From Tubiluchus corallicola (taxonomy: Eukaryota > Priapulida > Priapulimorpha > Priapulimorphida > Tubiluchidae): 64,000 bases of DNA. The translations under genes were made by a program, and so were the position numbers. The number at the start of each line of letters is the position of its first letter. Positions within the stretch are counted from its first letter, which is position 1. Of the stretch, positions 23,853-61,328 are shown piece by piece. A model generated the notes under the pieces. It saw only the letters and a program-made list of their open reading frames with translations. It was not told the DNA's origin and did not search any database. The stretch spans positions 95,658 through 159,657 of the forward strand of contig JAQGDQ010000508.1 in assembly GCA_030141605.1 (NCBI GenBank). Reading direction: 5' to 3'.

Positions 23853-24228
23853 AGGGGTGAGTATTCTCTACCAGAAAGCGAACTCGAATCAAACCGAATT
23901 TGTGACTTTCGAATTCGAATCGAACGGAACTTTAGTGTTTCGAATTCCAACCGAAATCGAATTGAGATTGCAAGATTTTCAATCAAGTTTTCGAACCACC
24001 AGTAAAAATTAGTCTTACAAAGATCATGCATAGCACTAGATTTTGTTCTGCAATAAAACGAGCAGTAATTTCTTTAAAATTGTGCAGAGAAATCACAGCT
24101 AAATTATGCTAATTGCATGATGTTTCAATCATTTTAGGGATAAAGAACATAATGTGATTGAAGTGCTGAATTATTCGAATCTATAGTTTTGCATTCGAAT
24201 CGAGCTCGAACGTTCGATACTCACCCCC
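23853..24228 (-). mobile_element. MITE family 1, copy 2 (inverted orientation)
   Basis: Begins AGGGGTGAGTATTCTCTACC and ends CGTTCGATACTCACCCCC. Read on the minus strand it matches copies 1 and 3 (terminal GAGTATCGAACGTTCGA, internal TTCGAAT words, then a GTAGAGAA-like right end). About 376 bases. It sits 230 bases from copy 3 in opposite orientation. Confidence 0.78.
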
Positions 24229-24458
24229 AGTATTCAGTGTTCAGTGTAAATTTAAATTAGCAAATTTATTTGTTAGAAAAATTTCAAGGGCTATTAAATA
24301 ATTTAATTTTGGTCAAAATTTTAGTAGTTGACAGATAAATTGATAGTTGTATCACTATTCATAATAATAATAGTTATATTAATAATAATACTAATACTAC
24401 TACTAATAATAATAAATAAAAAAAGAATGTAATAAATACTTTTAATGATGAACTTATT

Positions 24459-24824
24459 AGGGGTGAGCATCGAATGTTCGATTTCGATTCGAACCTAAAA
24501 CTATAGATTCAAATAATTCAGCACCTCAATCACATACATTCTTTATCATTAGAACGGCTGAAACATCATACAATTAGCATAATTTAGCTCTGATTTCTGT
24601 GCACAATTCTGAAGAAATTATTAGTAGTTTCATTGCAGGCCGAATTCAAAAGTAATATGCATGATCTTTGTAAGGTTGTTTTTGCTGGTTGTTCAAAAAC
24701 TCCTTCGAAAATCTTTCACTCTCAATTCGAATTGCAATTCAAAATACCAAAGTTCGGTTCAATTCGAATTCAAAAGTTACAAATTCAATTCAAGTTCACT
24801 TTGTGGTAGAAAATGCTCACCCCT
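24459..24824 (+). mobile_element. MITE family 1, copy 3
   Basis: AGGGGTGAGCAT at the left and ATGCTCACCCCT at the right, 366 bases, with the same TTCGATTCGAA-type interior as copy 1. GGGG/CCCC ends are flanked by TTA on both sides. Non-coding. Confidence 0.8.
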
Positions 24825-25347
24825 TACCTTTATACAGGACTAAATAATAATCACAGAATTTAATTTCCCAGGGCAAATAATCAATTATGAAAGAAACTAA
24901 ATAGCCGAACAAGCCATAAAACTTTGAATTCGTTACCAACCACAGTAAAGCAAATTAAAAAATATATAATCATTTATCTGTTCCGAATATCTAAAAAACG
25001 AACATGATGACATCTATTCCAGTTGCGACTTCATTTAACCATGACCTTGCCAGATATCATTATATTTTAAGAAAGGCAGGCAGGCAACAGATTGTTATGC
25101 CTATCAAGTCTATTGTAGGCACTGGGCAGGCAGCTAGTCAGAGCTCTAAAATAAAAGAAATCTGCCCTCACAGCAGTAATCCAACAAAAACCTAGACACT
25201 GTTTGTCAGCACTACTTACGCATTGGAGAGTAAGGGAGTACAAAAATGGATTGCTCCTTGTAGGAACAAGTTATCAATGAAATAGAAGTGAATTGAACTT
25301 AAATAAGCGATGCCTCCTGTTTATGAAAATTTCCAACACACGACAAC

Positions 25348-28300
25348 ATGCCGGAAGAGTAAGGTTTACTTTTTACTAAAATCATTGTGAAATTAAAGTT
25401 TGGCATATGGTATCTGAAAAAAGCAGCATTTAGTTTTTTCTGAACAGATTTCATATGCCATACCAGCTACTCTGCTTACCTCCAAAATTGTCTGACTGTT
25501 TGTTTATGAACTCTTGTTGCTAGTCTCTTCTCGTCCGTAGCTGTATTCTATTTGTCTCTTGAGGGTCTTGACCATACTTAACATTTACACATAGAATTAT
25601 TCCTCTGCCTATAAGCTCACTTCCGAGGTCCTGGTAACAAACTGCCCATTAAAGTACATCTTTTGGATTGGTACGAATCGCGGCCCGAAAGTGGTTGTTC
25701 AAACTATTAATTAAAAGTATTTACTATTATTGAACTTGAAACGAAAGTTGAAGTATTCGTTGAAGGTACATCCACCATATATTCTGGTTGTTGATTCCAT
25801 AACCCTGGTGTTTTTCCGGTCAAAAGAAACGTTGCTTTTAATTAACTATTTTATGGTTTAAACTTGTGTAAAAACCTCTGCTGGTTCTGCCTTGTGTAAT
25901 TCTTTCCAAGTTAATTTGTGCATCATTGTATCACTGCTTGATCTTATAAACTTCGGACATGTCACCTGTAAACTCAACAGATTAGCTTAGTATTAACTAT
26001 TATTTGGGAGTTTAATGTTGATTCTCTTGTTGTGGCAAAATATAGTATTGATATTAATATAAGTGTCGATCCAAAGTCTAAGATAGAAAGGTGTATAAAA
26101 TGGGGGGCTTCGTCTTGGTGATTCTGTTCATTTATGAAACACAAAATCAAAAGCAGAATAAAGTTGGGTTTCTGGTAGATGATGACAGACATGCGAACAG
26201 CAAATTATAAAGAAACGTCAGCTTGGCAGAAGATACTCTTCTAGACCCATAGTGTTTATGTGTTCTTAACAATGATAATATTGTAAAGGGCAATGCTTAG
26301 CTCAATGTAAATTTTACTAGAAGCCAAGGAATCTATATGGAGAGGCCAACAAGCTCTACTTTTACATAAGTGAAATAAATTTAAACTATTAAGTTGTCTG
26401 CTGAGAAAGTAAATTTGGTGATTTGACCAATTTCTTAATTCTGTGCAAACTGTGAGTAAAAGACAGCAAGCACATAGCTGTTCACCACTGCACTGGCTTA
26501 GAAAATATATATCGTGAAATAATGTAAACAGCTGTTAACAGTATAATCACATGGTCAGCAAATAAGCATTAAGCATATGAAAAAAGTGAACTGATCTCAC
26601 TGTGGCTTCATTTCAGTCAAGGGCTTAAAATGTTGTATGAAAATCTGTGGAATGGTATAACCACGCACTTGATCTTACAGCATACCGTATTTGTTTTAGA
26701 GCCTGTGCTTGATTCAGGACCTGTCTAATTAAATATCTAGAGAAACATAATGAAAAAAATAATATGCACACCTGTTTGAAGAGCCCATCCAGGTGTAGGT
26801 CAATATATTGAAAAATGTTAGGCATCATTCTCAGTTCATATGCAAAATTTTACTGTTACTTTTTGCAATCAGATTAACATGCAAGAACACGTGTGAAGTG
26901 ACATAACGTGTCTATCTGTTAATGTAAAGAGATTTTTATTGGATGTGCAAATTAGATTCATGTTTTGTGTAGCCAACTCCATGACAGATGCCATCAGAAA
27001 AGTATTACTGTTTGGCATACAAACAATACATACTAAAGAAAAAAGTATTGTTTGTATTCATTCATTGATACGGCACTTCAACTAGATTACTTTTATGTTG
27101 AGAATTAAATAACAAATGCCAACAAGCATTGATTGCAAAATAAGTACCCGGGACTTAAATCTAGTAAATACAGTATTCAGTATTTGTTTGTGTGTGTTAA
27201 GTGTTTTGTTTGTGTAGCTAGTTGGAGAAGATAATTGCTGCTCATGCCCTGGCAGGCACTCGAAACCTTGTTGGTTTCCTGACCCTGATCTATGCAAATT
27301 ATTAGTGCAAAAGCAAAAAAAGTGTGGCATATCGACTCTTTAACATTGCTAACTCATATTGCAGTATGCAACTAGACTGACTGACTGACAACATGTTGAT
27401 ATAAAATGTTGTAGTTTGTAATTGTGGAAAATAGAGGGTTAAGCAAAGCAAATTTAAGTTATGTTCACTGATCAAATGAAGGTCTGTGTAGATATCGCAG
27501 GCACCAGTTAATTGTTATTTTACAGTTACTAGAAGAAGCACATAAGCTTTCGTAAATTGTGCTTAATGGATAATACAAACACTCTAAATACAAAAAAGAT
27601 TTTGGCCCCTTGAAGTTGGAAATCGTGTGGGATTTGAGTGTAATAAATTTTGTGAATAATGATTGAAAAGTTCATCATAAAAATTAGCAGCACAATCATA
27701 AAAGGTTTTCAAGCAAAATTTCAGCTTTTAATGTGAAAATTAAACAAAATTGTTCTTATTTTTTTTATTTTAATTTAGCACAAAACCAAGTTGGGCTGAT
27801 CAGGTCGAGCAAGGTGAAGATGGTAAGTACAATGGAAAGTAAATGTGCTTACATACTGCGTTATGTTTTTTATTATTCTGAAATGGAGCAATGAATTTAT
27901 TTCTTCCAAATCCCATTTTGTTAGAACATATAATTTTTTAGATGTTTTAGATGTTCTTTAATTGCCATTTTTACATCTGTTTGTTAGTTAGTCACCAATG
28001 TTTTTGAAATATACATAATCTGCTGTAAGATAAAAAGGCTGGACATAACGTCACTACGTACACAAACATGCTGAGCTTTTGTTTATTTTCTCATATATAT
28101 CATCAGCATCTTGTCTGTAGCAGACAATAAACACAAAATAGGTAAGTTTATGCTTAAATTTGTGGTTTCCATTAAAGAAGAACACTACAATGGAAATGAC
28201 TAATTAGGTATTTATTTTTCAGTACTTTTCAATTACTTTGTGCAATACTGCTTTGCTACCAGTAAATTTGCATCTTTATTTTAAATTTTTGCACAGGTCC

Positions 28301-28431
28301 TCTGAGTTTTCGAGTTTGTGTTTTGAGTTTTCTATAAGGTTATATTTTTAGTTTTCTATTCGTTTTAAAGAGTAAATAATTTGTTAAATGCTAATTCCAT
28401 TTTCATACATCACATTCTTGTCTACTAGCTC

Positions 28432-28490
<59 letters not shown>

Positions 28491-31400
28491 AATAATAATA
28501 GTATTGCTTAAAATAAGAATGTATAAATAGGGTTTTATCTGCGAGCATCACGGATCTAACAGAACTGTATGCTGAGTTTGTGTTGTTGTTTTTCTCAGAT
28601 AATAGAACTAAAATATATTTGTAATTTAAAATGAATATGTAAAATTCGTATCTCATTTTTGATTTGTTATTTAAAATAAAATGGCATTGTTCTTGCAGCT
28701 GATCTTCCTGCAAACTCAGAAACACTTGAAAATGGAATTAAAACAGTCACTGAATACAAATACAATGATGAAGGAAAGAAAGTTAAAGTGAGTCAAGCTT
28801 TTTGTACTTCGTGAAATGCATTAAACATTTTAGTAGTGATCTGCAGTGCCCTCTGTTGACTGTGATAACAAACAGTATACAATAATGCTGATATTGTTAG
28901 AAAATCGATTCTATTGGCAAGGTGTTATTAAAACATTATGTAGCCGCTATATTACTACTTTTAGTATAAATTTAGCATGTATTTCACCTATCTCATTTTT
29001 TTAAATTCTGCATCAGTTGCCTCTTTTAGAAATGACTAATTTTTCGAAATTGTGCTTTTCAGGTCATTCGCCAGTATAAAATAGAAACACGTAAAGTGTC
29101 AAAGTCTGTCGCCAGAAGAAAAGTATGATGTTTGTTTGTTTACCAGTTTGTTATAGTTGTAAAATGCACTTAGGAATTACTTGTTTATTATAAGTAAAAG
29201 ACCTATGCCTTTTAATCGAAAGCTAATGTGCCAAAGTGACTGTTTTTAGTTGAAGTAGGTTATTGTGAGGTCATATTTTGAACTAGGAAATATCAATCTG
29301 CAAGAAAGGGATAAATGTTTTGAAGTGAAAAATTGAAATAACAAATTATTTGGCAAATCAAAAAGTGACTATGTTACAAGGTGCGTATTTTGACAAAGAT
29401 GAGTTTTTGTATGTAAACTGGAGCAAAAATACTTTTTGTAGTAAGAATGTCAATGAAAGGTCGAAAATCCATGTGGGGTCTTGCCAAGTGAGATTAACTT
29501 ATATTTTTCCACAAAAAAAATTTAGCAATAGTAGTTGCTAGTACAATTGCAAACTTACACAGCAGTTTATAAAAGATGTTTTGCAGTAACTTATTACTGA
29601 AAGTCGCTTAAGGTTTCAAAATGTTTTAGAAAACTCATATCAAGCTGGTTACCATTCATGGACGATGTGAGTCATATGACAAATCTTCACTTTCAGTATT
29701 AACATTCTTGACGCACATAACCAGACTAGCATGCCTAATTTTCCGCTAACACGTTAGAAAAGAAGCTAGTTCTTATTAAAAATTCCTCTGTAGAAAAAGA
29801 AACTAGTGCAATAGAAATATTATTATAGTACATGCACTGGCGGCCATTGCTAAAATTACTGGGGGTGCTGCTTCAGAAAATTTTTAGCCATTGTTTTAAT
29901 ACTGTGTAAAACGAAACAAACATGTAATTTTAATGTTGTAATTTGTAATTTTAAACAAACAAACGTATGAAAGTTTATACATAAACTTGATAAAATCCTA
30001 AACAAAAAAAATAGTTTTGGCTTATTAATAGTCTAAATTGTCTCAGTTCAAGCTTAATCCATTCACAGTAAGCACTTGACAACCGACAGCAAACTGCTTG
30101 GGCGACAGTACTTTCTCTACCTGGGCTCAGACATGTGCATACAGCCGTATGAGCACAACAGCCAAACACTACTTTGCTGGAGCGCACTGTACTGGGAAAC
30201 AAACAGTACTGCCCTCATATGCTCTGGTTTTGTATAAGTATAAAGAAAGAGCTAAGGAAAAATACTTATTATCTTTAATATTTTCGATAATATTAAGTGA
30301 AAAGGGGGGGGTACTGCAGTTCCACAGTACCTATACACGAGCCGCCATTGAGTACTTGTATAGCAAGAAAGGAAGCATATTATATAATTGACACAGCTAA
30401 GTTAGCACTCTAAGTTAGGTTGAGCACGTTAATGTGTTTTACTCTGTTGCAGGCCTGGACAAAATTTGGAGCTGCAGCAAAAGATGGTCCAGGACCAAAT
30501 CCAGCAAACACAATTACTGCAGAAGATGTTTTTATGCAGTTCGTAGGCAGTAAGGACGTAAGTATAATTTATAATTTGTATGACCTCAATTATGCATATG
30601 TAAATTTTATTGGGAGCAAACAAATCTACAGTAGATTGCATGCAGATGAAAAGTAAACATTGCCGGGATTATAAGCACAGATATCTTTTGAGTTCTAAGC
30701 TGAAAATGATTTTGGCGACTTGTAAGCTGATGATAAATATGATTTCTTTAATTCTGTTTTCTGCTCGGCTCCACTAGCTGAATCTGTAAACAGCAGGGGG
30801 ATCCTTCTGTGAAAGTTGTAGTTTTTACTATAATTTTTGAATCATTGAATAAGTGTCTAGATTATGTACTTATGTCTAGGATCAAATGAATCCATGTTAA
30901 TGAAGTATTTACATATACTTATGTAATAAAAAACCCATTTATTTAACATTTTACTTATAACTATATTTGGCTTGTTTAGCAAGCTGAGGAACAGGAGGAT
31001 CCTGTAAAAGATTTGAAGAATGTGCGTGTCACTTGTCGTATGTGTAAAGGAGACCATTGGACGACAAAATGTCCCTACAAGGACAGTATAGTACCATTGC
31101 AAGATCTTGAGAATGCTGTGAATAAAAGTATGACATGCTTATACATTATTTTCATTTGTCATTTGCTGTTTTTTATAGAATGACTGAAAATAGTATTCTT
31201 ATAGGAAGCACATACCACTTGGTATTAGAGGTGACCATCGAACCGTCAAATTCGACTTGAATGACATTTAATTCTATTCGAGCTTAAAATCATAGATTCA
31301 AACAATTTAACACTTCAACTACGTGCATTCTTTGCCGTCAAAATTTTTGAAACATCATGAAATCTGCACAGTTTGGCTGCAATTTCTGTGTACAGTTTTT

Positions 31401-33373
31401 AAACAAATTCTTTAGTGTTTTTGATTCGAGTTCAAAAGTCACAAAGCTTATTTGATTCGAATTCACTTTGTTGTAGAGAATTTTCACACCCAACATGTTG
31501 AATTTACTTTATTACTATCATTACAACTAAGAAAAATATCAAATCTGTTATTATAAAGTTTAAAGTTAATTTACACTCTCACTGTATAAAAATTTCCAAA
31601 CTACCATTCCTCTGTAAATTATTGCGTACATCACCAAACTATGTGGTTTTTCTTAAGTGAGTTTTTTGTTTTTTTGTAAACGTTCATTGCTTAATCTGTA
31701 ATTCAAACTTGTACAACTTACTTAAAGTTTACTCGGAAATATCACAAATCTACTTTGATCAATGAATTAGTTTAACTGCCTGTATGGATATACCAGAATC
31801 TATCTAATTATCGAACTAGTTTCACCAATTTTTTTATTAATGTTTTTCTTAGCTGGACCTGCACAGGATGTGACACAAGCTAAAGCTGATGTAGGTGGTC
31901 CAAAATCTGGAAAATATGTACCACCTAGTATGAGAGATGGGGCTGCTCGTCCTAAAGGAGAATCGATGCAGGGCATGCGACGAGATGAACAAGCTACTAT
32001 CCGAGTGACGAATTTGTCTGAGGACACGAGAGAATCAGATCTGCAGGATTTGTTCAGAGGTTTTGGCACTATTTCAAGAATTTATTTGGCAAAAGATAAA
32101 CACACTCAACAGTCAAAGGTGAGTGAGTTGTTTGTGTCGTTAAACATTCTAGTACTGCTAAGTAAAATGCAAATTAACAAATTTCGTTAGAAATGAGTGT
32201 TTAGTAATTAAGCTTAAATGTAAATGATCGAGTTATACAGATGATTTAAACAATTTTTATCGTATAATTTCAACTCGTCTTCTGGGAGTCATCAGATGTC
32301 AGGAACATTTTAAAAAGTCATAATATATAGTTTAGAATACAAAAGTTGATTGTGACATGTGTCTGCAAATAACAAAAAAAGAGCCAAATGCAATGGCAAT
32401 TACTTGCAAATATCAGAATTTTTACGAATAAAAAAGAATAAATTAAAGCAAAAATCTATGACAAACAAAAAACATAGAAAAAGTAATATCTGAAACAAAA
32501 CTTGTATTTAGTTCTTTGTTTTTTTATTTATTGTTATAATCAACTTTTATATTCTAAATTGACATTGCTGTTTTTGAAAATGTTCTTTACATCTCATAAT
32601 ATAACTCCCCCAAGGGGTATCAAAATACCAAGATTAACATTTTTTTTAAATCATCCCTAAAGGCTACAGCCAATCATTTTTATGTTTGTGGTTAACTTAA
32701 GTGGTGTCAATATGTCTATTAAATCTTTAAGTAAAAATGATAGCAGCAATGTTATTGTTTTTGCAGCAGTCGATTTTTATTAACTTTAGTAATACAGACT
32801 TCAAGAGCCTGAACTTCAGATTATCCAAATATTATTTTTGAAATTTGTTTTTATTTACAATAATTTACATTTTCTGAAGCTTAAGAGTGCAGTAAAGAAG
32901 TTTTTAGGAACTTAATAGTTCAGCAAAACAATTATAGACGTGCAGTTTTATAAATGAAGCACATTTAGAAGTGGCCATTATTAATAATTGTCGTACGTAG
33001 AAAAGCAGGCCACACTGATGGACTGGCTTTGTGTATTTTAGGGTTTTGCTTTCATCACCTTCCACCGTAGGGAAGATGCGGCTCGTGCCATTGCTGGAGT
33101 TTCGGGATTCGGATACGATCATTTAATTCTAAATGTTGAATGGGCAAAGTAAGTTGAAATTCTTTAAGTAACATTTTTGTAATAATAAATGAAGGTACTT
33201 GCATTATTTTCGCATAGATATTTTTGTGTACAAAGAAATTAGGCATGTAGGTTATGGTAGGTAGTACTATTCAGAAAATGTACAGAAAAATGCAAGTGTC
33301 AGACAATCAGTGACTTTTTAATGTACCTAAAATAACATTTATCTATTTTTTCAGGCCTTCTACACAACAATGA
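25348..33373 (+). CDS. EIF3G: Eukaryotic translation initiation factor 3 subunit G (eIF3g), complete
   Basis: Nine coding exons join in frame: 25348-25358, 27779-27822, 28699-28787, 29063-29122, 30453-30557, 30980-31127, 31853-32118, 33042-33148, 33355-33373 (stop TGA 33371-33373). The protein is 282 residues; human eIF3g is 320, the difference lying mainly in the N-terminal linker. The first exon codes only MPE plus two bases and splices into [15 protein letters not shown], the conserved N-terminus that binds eIF3i in the family. Further landmarks are IKTVTEYK, a CCHC zinc knuckle [13 protein letters not shown] (residues 122-134), [12 protein letters not shown], and a C-terminal RRM (about 201-278) with RNP2 IRVTNL, RNP1 GFAFITF and the ending [12 protein letters not shown]. 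Known role: eIF3 subunit binding RNA and promoting scanning and re-initiation. Introns are GT-AG; several host transposons. Confidence 0.97.
28432..28500. repeat. (TTA)n / (AAT)n microsatellite
   Basis: About 19 TTA units from 28432 to 28488 followed by AATAATAATAATA, forming an A/T-only inverted pair, within the second intron of eIF3g. Confidence 0.95.
29835..30350. mobile_element. hAT-like non-autonomous element in eIF3g intron 4
   Basis: The left end CACTGGCGGCC and the reversed right end CAATGGCGGCT form a hAT-type terminal inverted repeat. Flanks are AGTACATG (29827-29834) and AGTACTTG (30351-30358), an 8-bp duplication with one mismatch. 516 bases, no transposase. Runs of G near both ends (29860 and 30304) are subterminal. 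It lies wholly within the intron 29123-30452. Confidence 0.82.
31227..31491 (+). mobile_element. MITE family 1, degenerate copy 4
   Basis: The left end AGAGGTGACCATCGAACCGT and the right end GTAGAGAATTTTCACACCC are diverged versions of family 1 termini. The interior keeps ATAGATTCAAACAATT and TTGATTCGA words found in copies 1 and 3. About 265 bases, in intron 6 of eIF3g; clearly older or truncated. Confidence 0.65.
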
Positions 33374-33689
33374 TGATAGTTATCTGCTGATTATTGGTTT
33401 CACTTGACTATCATGCTACATTGGTATCGACCAAATGATATCTATCAATTGTCACTGAAATCCTTTCCATTGCTAACATTTCAAACACATATGAAATGGC
33501 TTAATATTTGTAATTTTATCTGCCACTGTTTGTAAGATGTTAGTTAAAAAATTTATGATGCGTATTCAGGAATTATCATAATGATGTGCAAAACGACACA
33601 CTACTGTATACGTATGTATCATAAGAAATACTACATAATATAAACTGTAAAAATTATAAAAGCATTTATTTTGGCGTCACGTATACTAC

Positions 33690-33695
33690 AATAAA
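33690..33695 (+). terminator. Polyadenylation signal AATAAA of eIF3g
   Basis: AATAAA 317 bases after the eIF3g stop codon, the first canonical hexamer in the 3' flank on this strand. The cleavage site is not visible from sequence alone. Confidence 0.55.
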
Positions 33696-34082
33696 TGATG
33701 TTCAATGATTAACATTTAACACAAAAATTTAATAACTGTTGTCTTTCCTTGCTATAAGTACATAAATGATTACTTGCAAGAAAACATGTGTAGGCAGTGT
33801 GGTTTTCTGCCTATTTTAGTGACTAACACAATTTTTTAAAACTAGTTGACTACAACTTGCATGGCGTAACAATTTTTGACGCCATTAAAGAACAGACTTC
33901 AGCAGTTACGAACATGATTAGAAGTACAACCCAGAAGGATACTTGTTCTAGGTTTGGTGAAATTTAGACAGCTAAACAATAAGGTTTTGTTAAATTATTG
34001 TATTCCAGGATGTTCATGGTAAATTACGGCACTAAGTCTGATTACTAAAATTAAAAATTTTGTAAATTACAATAGTACGTAT

Positions 34083-34633
34083 AGGGTGTCCCAAAAGTCA
34101 CTATTCACTTTTAATTCTTATTTTCATTTTTAAATATTTCTTCAATTTTAGCAAGCTCTTACATGAATCAAAAGGGCACTTTGGCAATTCTTTCTGTTCA
34201 CTTTTTGGTTAGAACCCCGTGTTTACGCCAATGTCAGTAAGGTTTGAAATGATGTGCAAAATCAGCATGGCAAGAGGTCCTTTGATCACCTACTGAAGTT
34301 CAGCAGAAATTCAGACCACCATATGGACCACACTATTCTCTCACTATTAACAATGTGGTTTTTCAACAAGGGTAGCCCTTCATCATCTCTCATGGGCTGT
34401 GAGAGACTTTCTCAATGCAAGATGCCCAACTTGCCATTGGATTTGTCTCTGAAGCTCTTGATGTCACCAGAAAAGCAGCGAAAATGGCATTTCCAGATTT
34501 TTATCTAATTTGACCGTAAAGGAATTGCCCGAGGTTTTAGTTCGTCTGAACCAATTTTCAAACATTTTGCTTTGTTTGTTAAAAAATATACAAAACAAAG
34601 TGTATAATTTATGAGATACTTCTGAGACACCCT
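34083..34633. mobile_element. Inverted-repeat transposon with AGGGTGTC ends
   Basis: The left end AGGGTGTCCCAAAAGT and the reversed right end AGGGTGTCTCAGAAGT match at 14 of 16 bases. GTAT precedes the left end (34079-34082) and follows the right end (34634-34637). 551 bases. A short frame at 34254-34508 shows no transposase motif I recognise. The GGGTGTCC-type ends recall the IS630/Tc1/mariner group, but assignment is tentative. Confidence 0.65.
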
Positions 34634-36730
34634 GTATATAAAAAATATATACATGTGAACATTGTTTAACTTTGTGAAGTCAGTCAGTAGAAGATAAAAG
34701 ATTTATGAGATACTTGAAAACGATTAATATATGGTACCATATACGAGAAGGATAATTTATACAATTCTCTGAACAGAAAATTAATATGGCAGTGGAAAGG
34801 AAAATGCACCAAGAATTATGAGACCAAGATGATGTCCACATGCGCTCGTTAATCTCAACATATTTATATGAATGTGAAATTAGGCACAATTTGTAACCGT
34901 GGTTTTACATCACAGACAATAAAACACGATCTTTCTAAGAATTTCGGCAGTTGTTAGCTTGGCAGTAAGCATAAGCTATGTCCCGGCTGCTTTGTTTCAT
35001 AGTACAAGACCAGTAAATCTCGTAAAGTAATGGCTGAAGAAGCTTTTAAACGTGTCTTTTTGGACTGCTGCTTTGTCATCCTAATGTGAATAATTTCTGT
35101 GATGTTTGTTGCTTATGGTAATCATAATCTATGATGATTCTACTGCCTCTGTGAGCTGTATAGATCTGTAAAAGATTAAAAATATGTTTATTCATAGAAT
35201 TAAAGAATCTTATAAAACAGTAGTATTTACACAAGGACTGCCATTTGATGTAGCTTATGTAGATGAGCATTTGCAGTTGAACAGTGAACAAGTACTATGA
35301 GCAAGGACTATTATAGGTTTGGCATTTGCTATTTCATCTGTGGCACTGAGCAAAATAAACATCACAAAAGCAAAATCAGTCCATCCATTTCACTGTCACA
35401 GTCTAACTCAAAGATTAGTAATACATCAGGTGTTGAGTAAGTGAGTCACATTTGTCTTTTTCCAGCATTTGAAATGTGAAATTCATAAATTTGAAACTCA
35501 ATGCTCACTAGTTCTTATTCATTAAAGATACAATTTTCGTCATCATAGATTTTTAAATGCTTACTAGCTCTCACTCTTTGGAGCACACAAATGACAATTT
35601 TATAACTAACATGGTGTTATCATGACTTAATCGTCATCATAACATCATCGTACTAACAAGTGTCATTCATGTATTCCTCATCAGCATACTGAATTTCTAC
35701 CTTTTGCACTTTGTCCTCGTTCTAGAAAGAAAGCATGTGTGCGTGAACGAGTGAGTGTGTGAGAGTGAGTGAGTGTGAGAGAGAGATCATGCACTTTAAT
35801 GCACTTCTGTTTTTGTTTCTCAAATTTCAAATTTGCCATTAATCTGGGCAACACAAGATTTTCTTCCTGGTGTTGTCCAGAGGCATACCAGTAGTCTCAA
35901 TAAAAATTATATATTAATGTTTCTGTGTAAATTATCATTGTATGCTCATGATAAATCTTGCAATAAATTCTAATTAAAAAAAACGTCAGGTATGAGAAGC
36001 ACAAGTCATACCTGCAGTACTTAAATTTCAATTTACCTATTATTTAACTCGCAATTTTACTTATCCTAGAATATTTGAGGATTGCAAGTTCTGTTTATCT
36101 GTTAAAACTTAACTTACAGATGCAGAATGTTTACACAGGTCTTTAATTGATTTATAAAATGTCTGTCCCCTAAGCTTTCCTAAGCTTTATACAGTAGAGA
36201 CAATTTAACCTTCAGGAACAGTAACGAAAGCAGTGCACTGGTAACTAGGAAGAAAAATATTGCGAGTCAGTGTATAGCAACAGCCGAGAGTAAAGAAGTT
36301 CAGGCATATTGAAGTCTAAGTTCAAGTCTGCTAAGCTAATGTAGATAGCAAATAGCATTTTTTGATACACTATGCAGTCTATATTAAAATAATTTGTAGT
36401 TAATTTTCATCACAAACAAAGACTTCATTTCAATCCATCAAAATTTTTACACTAATTTACATCCTGCACTATAAATCAGTTTGATTTTATGCAAAGACAT
36501 ATTCGGCAATTTCTGGCAACAGTGATGCTTTATGCATTCTTGGTAAAAAACATTTCTCAAGTTCAAGTCTGAGTTCTAAGAAGAACTTGCTCATATGCAT
36601 TCAACTACGACTTAATGACTCGAGACTTTACTTTGTGAGCAGCGGTTCATCGTAGTAGAGTAAAGTATCAAGATTTTTACTCTTAGCTAGTCTATTAGGG
36701 TAAAACAACAGTAAATATATACCATCTTAC

Positions 36731-61328
<24,598 letters not shown>

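Larger units (their letters stand above)
20442..25347. other. Intergenic region between divergent zinc-finger and eIF3g genes
   Basis: About 4.9 kb of mainly AT-rich DNA separating two genes transcribed away from each other, so it contains both promoters. The central part holds LINE 3'-end fragments (21714-23525) and two copies of MITE family 1 in opposite orientation (23853-24824), each listed separately. The stretch 20442-21650 shows nothing recognisable beyond a likely 5' UTR splice acceptor just upstream of 20441. The stretch 24825-25347 leads into the eIF3g start and shows no clear core promoter motif. Confidence 0.6.
33374..36627. other. Convergent 3' intergenic region (eIF3g / ADAMTS)
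   Basis: 3.2 kb between two genes transcribed toward each other. It contains the eIF3g 3' UTR with an AATAAA signal, one inverted-repeat transposon (34083-34633) and a (GTGA)n-like tract at 35735-35786. The stretches 34640-35730 and 35790-36620 are AT-rich, with no coding exon I can support on either strand. Confidence 0.6.

Noticed and set aside
23696-24031. 111-residue minus-strand frame rich in RIRxxxIR as a protein
   Set aside because: The frame arises from the TTCGAAT-rich interior of MITE family 1 copy 2; the same words occur in the other copies without conserved frame.
29350-29541. 63-residue plus-strand frame in eIF3g intron 4
   Set aside because: No similarity I recognise, no splice signals keeping eIF3g in frame; the known eIF3g sequence continues directly from exon 4 to exon 5.
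34254-34508. 84-residue frame inside the AGGGTGTC-ended element as a transposase fragment
   Set aside because: No DDE/DDD motif or helix-turn-helix visible and the frame is short; treated as non-coding element interior.
36628-36681. Terminal ADAMTS exon as a firm feature
   Set aside because: The implied 49-base intron is too short compared with the other introns; kept only as a possibility in the spacer entry and in a finding.
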